The position numbers and the translations under genes are program-made. Below are positions 5,312 through 10,638 of a stretch of 10,638 nt of DNA, in pieces. The stretch's first letter is position 1, and every line of letters starts with the position of its first letter. The DNA comes from CAZFIO01 sp964519585. Lineage in GTDB: Bacteria; Bacillota; Clostridia; Tissierellales; Tissierellaceae. The notes beneath the pieces were generated by a model that was given only the letters and a program-made list of their open reading frames with translations, did no database searches and was not told the DNA's origin. The stretch covers positions 1 to 10,638 of the forward strand of contig CAZFIO010000070.1 in the NCBI GenBank assembly GCA_964519585.1, in the 5' to 3' direction.

Positions 5312-5339
5312 ATGTAATCCCAACATTTGGGAATTACAT
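5312..5339 (-). terminator. Terminator of the glutaredoxin-like gene
   Basis: ATGTAAT-CCC (5312-5321) pairs with GGG-A-ATTACAT (5329-5339), with one bulged base and a seven-base loop. On the minus strand it is followed by a T-rich tail. It begins 14 bases after the stop codon. Confidence 0.75.
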
Positions 5340-5352
5340 CTTTAAACATTAT

Positions 5353-5586
5353 TTACAAGCCTAATAAATCATTAATTTTATTTTGGTCAAACCCCACTAC
5401 AATGCTACCATCGATATCTAGTACGGGAACACCCTGTTGACCTGACTTACTTACCATTTCAACTGCTTTGTTGAAATCTTTTGCCACATCATAGTCAGTG
5501 TATGATATGTTCTTTGAATCTAGGTAATCCTTTACCCTTGTACACCAGGGTCAGGTCTGGGTTGAATAAATAATTACGTTTGCCAT
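5353..5586 (-). CDS. Glutaredoxin-like selenoprotein with UPWC active site (TGA at 5553-5551)
   Basis: Reading TGA as Sec gives a complete 77-residue glutaredoxin-fold protein; reading it as stop leaves 11 residues. The N-terminal strand NVIIYSTQT leads into Sec12-P-W-Cys15, then helix TRVKDYLDSKN. The cis-proline loop QQGVPVL (50-56) and the GFD segment (65-67) before the last helix are both present, as in NrdH/YruB-type glutaredoxins (usual motif CPWC). Such proteins reduce disulfides or protein targets using thioredoxin reductase or low-molecular-weight thiols. Sec at the attacking position should raise reactivity. GGAGGT lies 7 bases before the ATG, a TATAAT lies at 5652-5647, and a terminator follows. 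A hairpin 14 bases after the TGA fits a bacterial SECIS. It is monocistronic and divergent from degV. Its physiological partner is not visible. Confidence 0.9.
5522..5537 (-). promoter_or_regulatory. SECIS-like hairpin of the glutaredoxin-like gene
   Basis: On the minus strand GGTAA (5536-5532) pairs with TTACC (5527-5523) around the loop AGGA, with one extra G-U pair outside. The loop starts 19 bases after the TGA, with G as its second base, matching the usual spacing and loop rule of bacterial SECIS elements. Identified by eye. Confidence 0.5.
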
Positions 5587-5739
5587 TTTATACCTCCAAT
5601 TAAGTTTATCTTTTCCTCATAATCCTATAAATTTTTTCTTATAATAATTATACCCTTTTTTCTTATACTAAACTCCAAATTTTCCAAATCATATTATTTT
5701 CTAAATATTTTTACTTTCAAGTATTACTTTCTAGTATTG

Positions 5740-5768
5740 TTGACAAGAGTTGTTTTCTTGGTTATTAT
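5740..5768 (+). promoter_or_regulatory. degV promoter
   Basis: TTGACA (5740-5745), a 17-base spacer and TATTAT (5763-5768) form a near-perfect sigma-A promoter. Transcription would start near 5775, giving a leader of about 55 bases with AAGGAG at 5817-5822. I see no structure in that leader. Confidence 0.75.
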
Positions 5769-5829
5769 TATCTTTATGCAATATCCCAAGTTAAATTATT
5801 CTTACATGGTGAATTAAAGGAGAAGTTAA

Positions 5830-6681
5830 ATGCAAAACATTATACTTAGTGCTGATAATACTGCTGATTTAAACGGAGAACTTATTGATCTTCTTAATGT
5901 AAGCCTTCATCCCTATACGGTTATTATAGACAACAAGGCCTATAGGGATAATATCGATATAAAACCTTCCGATATTTTTAAAATATATGAGGACAAGGGA
6001 ATCTTACCAAAAACTGCTGCTATAAACCTGGCTCAATATGTGGAGTATTTTAAGGAGCTAAAGGAGAATGGCAGAGAGATAATCCATATAAATCTTGCTT
6101 CTAGCCTAACCAGCGCTTATAATAATTGTCAAATCGCTGCCGGAGACTTTCCTGGGGTTTATGCCTTGGATTCACAAAATTTATCTACCGGTTCAGGGCT
6201 TCTGGTTTTAAAGGCTAGACATCTTATAGATAAAGGTCTGAGTGCCAAGGAAGTAGTGGAAGAACTTGAAAATCATAGGGAAAAAATACATATGAGCTTT
6301 TTGCTGGATACCCTGGAGTTTTTACAGGCTGGTGGACGGTGTTCCAAACTCACCTCCCTAGGTGCCAATTTATTAAAGATCAAGCCAGTTATCAATGTAG
6401 ACAATCAGTCTGGAACCATGTCAGTGGGTAGTAAGTATAAGGGTTCTTTAGAAAAATCCATTAAAAGATATATATGTGATAAACTTACTAGTATTGATAA
6501 TATAAATGAGGATCATATATTTTTGGTGCATTCTGGATTGAAAGAAGAATATTTAGATCTTGCAAGGAAGGAAATATTGAAACATATTAAATTTAAAGAA
6601 ATATATATATCCACTGCCAGCTGTACCATATCTAGCCACTGTGGACCTAATACCATAGGGATAGCATTTGAGACTAAATAA
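5830..6681 (+). CDS. DegV family fatty-acid-binding protein
   Basis: DegV/FakB proteins are cytosolic two-domain proteins that hold a long-chain fatty acid. FakB members present it to the kinase FakA for phosphorylation and use in phospholipid synthesis. The 283-residue length is typical. Visible family motifs are SADNTADL (7-14), PKTAA (60-64, in place of the common TSQP), NLASSLTSAY (88-97, with the serines that hold the carboxylate), DSQNLSTGSGLLV (114-126), LDTLEFLQAGGR (159-170), LLKIKPVI (181-188) and SSHCGPNTIGIAF (268-280). AAGGAG seven bases upstream supports the ATG. It stands alone between its own promoter and a terminator. No fakA is in the window, and bacteria often have several DegV paralogues, so whether it works with FakA is open. 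Confidence 0.93.
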   Translation: MQNIILSADNTADLNGELIDLLNVSLHPYTVIIDNKAYRDNIDIKPSDIFKIYEDKGILPKTAAINLAQYVEYFKELKENGREIIHINLASSLTSAYNNCQIAAGDFPGVYALDSQNLSTGSGLLVLKARHLIDKGLSAKEVVEELENHREKIHMSFLLDTLEFLQAGGRCSKLTSLGANLLKIKPVINVDNQSGTMSVGSKYKGSLEKSIKRYICDKLTSIDNINEDHIFLVHSGLKEEYLDLARKEILKHIKFKEIYISTASCTISSHCGPNTIGIAFETK

Positions 6682-6684
6682 AAG

Positions 6685-6721
6685 AAGGTTTAGAAACATT
6701 TTTTGTTTCCAAACCTTTTTT
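6685..6721. terminator. Bidirectional terminator between degV and the DJ-1/PfpI gene
   Basis: A 13-base stem (6685-6697 with 6705-6717, AAGGTTTAGAAAC/GTTTCCAAACCTT, one A-C mismatch that becomes G-U on the minus strand) is followed by a T-run ending at 6722. It overlaps the end of the convergent gene region by position only and can serve both genes. Confidence 0.8.
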
Positions 6722-6722
6722 T

Positions 6723-7232
6723 CTACTTTTCCAATTCCTGGATTATAGTTCTTAAAAAAACTGGCAAATCCTTAGGTGTCCTAGAGGTAATTAGATTTCC
6801 ATCAACAACTACTTCTTCATCTATATAGTTTGCCCCTGCATTGATTAAATCATCTTTTATTGAATAAAATGAAGTAATATTCTTACCCTTTAAATCACAA
6901 GAGGAAGCCATCATCCATGGTCCATGACATATAGCTGCAATCAGTTTCTTATCTTTGTCCATTTCCTTTACAAAATCTAAAGTAGCCTTGCACCTTCTCA
7001 TATTGTCAGGTGAGAAACCACCTGGAATAACAACTCCATCATAGTCTTTTGCCTGAACTCCTTTAGATGAGTGGGTACTTCTTTCTGTAAGCCCAGATTT
7101 GGAAGTGTAAATAGTGTCCTTTTCACTACCTATGAGATGAACTTCATACCCTTCTTCTAGCAACCTAAAATATGGGTAAATAAGTTCCCTTTCATCAAAT
7201 AGATTTTCTATTAATATAGCTACTTTTTTCAT
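6723..7232 (-). CDS. DJ-1/PfpI family protein
   Basis: This 169-residue cytosolic protein has the flavodoxin-like fold of the DJ-1/PfpI superfamily, whose members include deglycases, glyoxalase-like enzymes, chaperones and putative cysteine peptidases. The nucleophile elbow AAICHGP places Cys102 next to His103. FDERELIYP near the N-terminus supplies the acidic partner (probably Glu16), and VIPGGFSPDNMRR (68-80) matches the PfpI group. The N-terminus MKKVAILIENLFDE is typical, and AAGGGGAT precedes the ATG. Within the superfamily it looks closest to the PfpI/YhbO stress-protein group, which has been linked to repair of glycated proteins, although that activity is debated. It diverges from recQ across a 133-base gap and converges with degV. 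The exact substrate cannot be read from the sequence. Confidence 0.92.
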   Translation of the reverse strand: MKKVAILIENLFDERELIYPYFRLLEEGYEVHLIGSEKDTIYTSKSGLTERSTHSSKGVQAKDYDGVVIPGGFSPDNMRRCKATLDFVKEMDKDKKLIAAICHGPWMMASSCDLKGKNITSFYSIKDDLINAGANYIDEEVVVDGNLITSRTPKDLPVFLRTIIQELEK

Positions 7233-7275
7233 ACTTATCCCCTTTCATATATATCTTAGTCTTTTATATACCCAT

Positions 7276-7305
7276 AATATAAGTATTTATTAGTATAAGG
7301 TTAAA
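7276..7305 (-). promoter_or_regulatory. Candidate promoter of the DJ-1/PfpI gene
   Basis: On the minus strand TTTAAC (7305-7300) and TATATT (7281-7276) are 18 bases apart, placing the start near 7269 and about 37 bases before the ATG. The region is AT-rich, so other fits exist. Confidence 0.35.
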
Positions 7306-7318
7306 CTAAAGCTTTTTC

Positions 7319-7347
7319 TTGATATTCCAAATCTAAAGAGATAGAAT
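7319..7347 (+). promoter_or_regulatory. Candidate recQ promoter with very short leader
   Basis: TTGATA (7319-7324), a 17-base spacer and TAGAAT (7342-7347) fit sigma-A. Transcription would begin near 7354, right at the GGAGG of the ribosome binding site, leaving a leader of only about 12 bases. No LexA-type box is seen. Confidence 0.45.
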
Positions 7348-7365
7348 TACTATGGAGGTGGGGAA

Positions 7366-9186
7366 ATGAAAGTTTATCAAGCACTTAAGATATACTTTGG
7401 ATACACTGATTTTAAAAATGGACAAGAAAATCTAATAAGAGGGATATTGGCCGGAAAGGATGCTCTAGGTATCATGCCAACTGCTGGTGGTAAATCCCTT
7501 TGCTATCAATTACCTGCTGTGCTTCTAGAAGGTATGACCATAGTTGTTTCACCTCTTATTTCTCTAATGAAGGACCAGGTTGATTCTCTGAATGAGTTAG
7601 GAATTCCAGCTACATTTTTAAATAGTACACTTGAGGAAGATCAATTTAACTATAGGTTAAGGGAAATAGAAGAAGGAAAATATAAAATTATCTATGTAGC
7701 TCCTGAACGTTTAAACACATTCTCATTCATCAATCAAATAAATCGACTAACCATATCACTAATCGCTATAGATGAGGCTCACTGCATTTCACAATGGGGC
7801 CATGATTTTAGGCCTTCTTATAGGGAAATCCCTGCTTTTATTAATTCCTTTTCCATAAGACCTAGGGTTGCATGTTACACTGCTACAGCTACCAAGGAAG
7901 TTATTGAGGAAATCAAGAAATTAATAGGATTAAGAAACCCTATAGAGTCTATAATAGGCTTTGATAGGCCAAACTTATATTATGAAGTGATTAAAACAGG
8001 TAACAAGGATAACTTTGTAAAAAATTATATAAGGAAAAAGTATCCTAAAGATTCTGGTATAATTTATTGCTCTACTAGAAAAGCTGTAGAGTCTTTATGG
8101 CAAAGGATGGTCCAAGATGGTTTTTCAGTAGTTCCCTATCATGGTGGTATGGATAATGATATACGTCAAAAAAATCAAGATGATTTTATTTTTGGCAGGG
8201 TCCAATTTATAGTTGCCACAAATGCTTTTGGTATGGGAATAGATAAACCAGACGTAAGATTTATAATTCATTATAACATGCCCCAAAATATGGAGGCTTA
8301 TTATCAGGAGGCAGGCCGTGCTGGTAGAGATGGGGAGCCTAGTCGATGTACTCTCTTGTACTCCCCCTCAGATATTGTCAAACAAAAGCTTCTAATACAA
8401 AGTAATACAATGTCTGAAAAACGTGAAGCTTTGCTTTATAAAAACCTTCAATATCTTGTTGATTATTGCCATACAAATGAATGTCTCAGAAACGATATAC
8501 TTAAATATTTTGGAGAAAGTATAGAACAAACAAAGTGTGATAATTGTGGAAATTGCTCGGATAATTCTGAAATGGTTGATATAACAATAGAATCTCAGAA
8601 AATACTTTCTTGTATATATAGGTTGGAGGAAAAGTATGGGATCACTATGATTATCCAGGTGCTACGTGGATCAAGGAATAAAAAAATTATAGAATATGGT
8701 TTAGATGCCATCTCTACCTATGGGATAATGAAGGATTATGGCATAGATTCCTTAAGAGAAATGATTATGACACTTATAGCAAGGGATTATATCCATATAA
8801 CTGCTGATAAATATCCTGTTTTGAAGCTTAATTCTTCATCTTTAGATGTTTTAAAGGGCAAGGTCAGTGTCTACCATAAAAAACATCTCTTGGAAACTCA
8901 GGCTCGAGGAAGAAAGCTTGAAAAGCATGATAAAAATACAGAGCAAAATTACAATGAAGACTTATTTTTAAAATTAAGAGACCATAGGTATAAGCTTTCT
9001 CAAGAAAAAGGGCTTGCACCTTTTATGGTATTTCATGACTCTAGTCTAAAGGAAATGGCCTCTCATTTTCCTAAGGACAAGGAGGCTTTTCTTATGATTA
9101 GAGGTGTGGGGGAGAAAAAATACCAATCATATGGTGAAGGTTTTATAGATCTAATAAAATCATTTTGTTTAGTTGAAAATATATAA
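7366..9186 (+). CDS. recQ: ATP-dependent DNA helicase RecQ
   Basis: RecQ unwinds DNA 3' to 5' in recombination and repair of stalled forks. The 606-residue protein has the complete bacterial layout. Helicase motifs are Walker A PTAGGKS (38-44), DEAH (136-139) followed by CISQWGHDFRPSY (the aromatic-rich loop), TATAT (172-176), IIYCSTRK (232-239), ATNAFGMGID (284-293) and QEAGRAGRDG (314-323, arginine fingers). The zinc site uses Cys373, Cys391, Cys394 and Cys397, and is followed by the RQC winged helix (about 405-505). The HRDC domain spans about 530-600 (PFMVFHDSSL, IRGVGEKKYQSYG). One small oddity is Ala in place of the usual first Gly of PTGGGKS. GGAGGTGGGG precedes the ATG. The gene stands alone and ends at a hairpin shared with selO. 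Confidence 0.97.
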   Translation: MKVYQALKIYFGYTDFKNGQENLIRGILAGKDALGIMPTAGGKSLCYQLPAVLLEGMTIVVSPLISLMKDQVDSLNELGIPATFLNSTLEEDQFNYRLREIEEGKYKIIYVAPERLNTFSFINQINRLTISLIAIDEAHCISQWGHDFRPSYREIPAFINSFSIRPRVACYTATATKEVIEEIKKLIGLRNPIESIIGFDRPNLYYEVIKTGNKDNFVKNYIRKKYPKDSGIIYCSTRKAVESLWQRMVQDGFSVVPYHGGMDNDIRQKNQDDFIFGRVQFIVATNAFGMGIDKPDVRFIIHYNMPQNMEAYYQEAGRAGRDGEPSRCTLLYSPSDIVKQKLLIQSNTMSEKREALLYKNLQYLVDYCHTNECLRNDILKYFGESIEQTKCDNCGNCSDNSEMVDITIESQKILSCIYRLEEKYGITMIIQVLRGSRNKKIIEYGLDAISTYGIMKDYGIDSLREMIMTLIARDYIHITADKYPVLKLNSSSLDVLKGKVSVYHKKHLLETQARGRKLEKHDKNTEQNYNEDLFLKLRDHRYKLSQEKGLAPFMVFHDSSLKEMASHFPKDKEAFLMIRGVGEKKYQSYGEGFIDLIKSFCLVENI

Positions 9187-9222
9187 TTAAAGGCCTATGT
9201 GATATGCATATAGGCCTTTAAT
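9186..9222. terminator. Bidirectional terminator between recQ and selO
   Basis: A perfect 13-base stem (9186-9198 with 9210-9222, ATTAAAGGCCTAT/ATAGGCCTTTAAT) encloses an 11-base loop. It fills the whole 36-base gap between the two convergent stop codons. The U-tracts are weak but present inside the stem ends. Confidence 0.75.
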
Positions 9223-10638
9223 TTATGTGCCACAGAAGGTTCTATAGTTTATATCCCTTGGTATAGGTTTTCTTGCATAGGTTTCTTGGGCTTCTGTATA
9301 GGCATAGGGGTCTTCAAGGACCTTTAGAAGATCTAGCATAGGTTTTTTATTATCCTTTTCAGCTGCCCTAAGTGCCTCCTCCACCCAAATGTTACGTGGG
9401 ATTATGGAAGGGTTATGGGCCTTCATAAGTTCTCTTATTTCATCCTTATTTTTATCCTGGGCAGATAATCTTTCCTCCCATCTATCTTTCCAATCTATAA
9501 ATTCCACTAGCTTATCTATTTGAAAATTTGAATAATCATCAAGACTTAGTGCCCTGAAAAGATTGGTATAGTCAAGCTTGTACTTCTCCATTAGGCTTAA
9601 TAATTGGGATACAAGACTACTATCCTCTGCTTTAGTTTGAAAGATCCCAAGTTTTGCAGAAAATCCTTCTAGCCAGGCTTGCTTATATATATTGAAATAG
9701 TTATCGATTTCTTTTTCTACTAGTTTAATTGCCTCCTCTTGATTATTGGAAATTAAGGGAATCAAGGTTTCACCAAATCTTGCTAGGTTCCATGCTCCTA
9801 TATTGGCTTGATTCCCATAGGCATACCTACCATACCTATCAATTGAAGAAAATACCGTATTTGGATTATAAATATCCATAAAGGCACAGGGTCCATAGTC
9901 TATGGTTTCCCCACTGATTGCCATATTGTCTGTGTTCATCACTCCATGGATAAAACCAACTAGTTGCCATTTGCTGATTAAACTTGCCTGTTTTTTTATA
10001 ACCTCTTTTAAAAGCCCTAAATATGGGCTATCATTTTCTGTTAAGTGGGGGTAGTGTCTATTGATTGTATAGTCTGCTAGTTCTTTTACCAACTGCCTAT
10101 CTCCATAAGCTAAGGCATACTGGAAGCTACCTACCCTAATATGGCTTGAGGCAATTCGGGTAAGTATAGCAGCTCTTTCCTTTTCTTCCCTAAGAATAGT
10201 TTCACCTGTAGTGGCGACAGCTAAGGACCTGGTAGTGGATATGCCTAGCCCTGTCATAGCTTCACTGATTATATACTCCCTAAGCATGGGGCCTAAAGCA
10301 GCTCTCCCATCTCCACCCCTAGAGTAAGGGGTTTTTCCTGAACCTTTTAATTGAATATCATATTTATTGCCTTTTGGGTCTAGATGTTCACCTAACAATA
10401 CAGCCCTACCATCTCCCAGCATAGTAAAGTGGCCAAATTGGTGGCCAGCATAGGCCTGGGCTAGGGGGTCGGCTCCTTGGGGTGTCCTGATTCCTGCTAG
10501 AATCTCTGCTCCCTCTTTGCTATCTAAAAGGTCAGGATCTAAACCTAGGTCCTTGGCTAGGTTTTTGTTGAGAATGTAGATTTCAGGATCTTTGACCTTT
10601 TTAGGTTTTGTTCTGCTAAATAGTTTTTCCGGTAGTTT
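9223..10638 (-). CDS. selO: Protein adenylyltransferase SelO (YdiU/UPF0061), N-terminus beyond window
   Basis: SelO is a pseudokinase that binds ATP upside down and transfers AMP to Ser, Thr or Tyr of proteins. In bacteria and mitochondria it is linked to redox stress. The frame is open to the window edge: 471 residues are visible, and the family length (about 480-490) suggests only a few N-terminal residues are missing. An internal ATG at 10422 is not the start, because the 72 upstream codons contain conserved sequence (LGLDPDLL, PLAQAYAGHQFGHFT). Numbered from the edge, key motifs are LGDGRAVLLGE (74-84), QLKGSGKTPYSR (96-107, with Lys98), HIRVGSF (166-172), HGVMNTDNM (231-239, Asp237) and TIDYGPC (245-251, metal-binding Asp247). 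It ends TFCGT with Cys469. Despite the gene name, this copy has no in-frame TGA and so no Sec. Confidence 0.95.
   Translation of the reverse strand, partial: KLPEKLFSRTKPKKVKDPEIYILNKNLAKDLGLDPDLLDSKEGAEILAGIRTPQGADPLAQAYAGHQFGHFTMLGDGRAVLLGEHLDPKGNKYDIQLKGSGKTPYSRGGDGRAALGPMLREYIISEAMTGLGISTTRSLAVATTGETILREEKERAAILTRIASSHIRVGSFQYALAYGDRQLVKELADYTINRHYPHLTENDSPYLGLLKEVIKKQASLISKWQLVGFIHGVMNTDNMAISGETIDYGPCAFMDIYNPNTVFSSIDRYGRYAYGNQANIGAWNLARFGETLIPLISNNQEEAIKLVEKEIDNYFNIYKQAWLEGFSAKLGIFQTKAEDSSLVSQLLSLMEKYKLDYTNLFRALSLDDYSNFQIDKLVEFIDWKDRWEERLSAQDKNKDEIRELMKAHNPSIIPRNIWVEEALRAAEKDNKKPMLDLLKVLEDPYAYTEAQETYARKPIPRDINYRTFCGT

Noticed and set aside
9223..9240. C-terminal Sec in SelO
   Set aside because: The tail reads TFCGT then TAA; there is no TGA, so this SelO uses Cys.

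Overview
The window is AT-rich and densely coded, with strong GGAGG-type ribosome binding sites, sigma-A style promoters and frequent AGG, ATA and CTA codons. It carries a Thermotoga/Clostridia-type single-cluster ferredoxin and a flavinylated lipoprotein. Together these suggest an anaerobic, low-GC Firmicute, probably Clostridia or Tissierellia; the genus cannot be fixed from this stretch. The organism appears to read in-frame UGA as selenocysteine (Sec, U). Three short genes each contain one in-frame TGA, and in each the TGA sits where a redox or metal-binding cysteine is expected. All eleven genes whose 3' end is visible stop with TAA or TAG, and none stops with TGA.

Layout: (1) 1-335, minus strand: 5' end of an RND efflux pump gene. 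(2) 497-925, plus strand: a two-gene selenoprotein operon. Its first gene is a MerT-like membrane protein with a Cys-Sec pair, and its second is a 34-residue UxxC thioredoxin-like peptide. The promoter has a perfect 18-bp palindrome overlapping its spacer. (3) 958-3105, minus: ferredoxin and htpG. (4) 3315-3833, minus: apt, probably starting at TTG. (5) 3931-4380: a GC-rich mosaic of palindromic repeats without a credible gene. (6) 4394-5586, minus: an unknown 90-residue protein, an FMN-binding lipoprotein and a glutaredoxin-like selenoprotein. (7) 5830-6681, plus: a DegV-family lipid-binding protein. (8) 6723-7232, minus: a DJ-1/PfpI-family protein. (9) 7366-9186, plus: RecQ helicase. (10) 9223-10638, minus: SelO pseudokinase, cut by the window edge. 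Convergent gene pairs share hairpin terminators.

Most genes look like independent housekeeping or stress units. The common theme is redox and thiol/selenol chemistry: three selenoprotein candidates, ferredoxin, a flavin lipoprotein, SelO (protein AMPylation linked to redox stress) and a DJ-1-like protein. The most unusual item is the candidate selenoprotein operon at 497-925, which may handle a soft metal such as mercury. The TGA codons hide or truncate these genes in standard gene calling.
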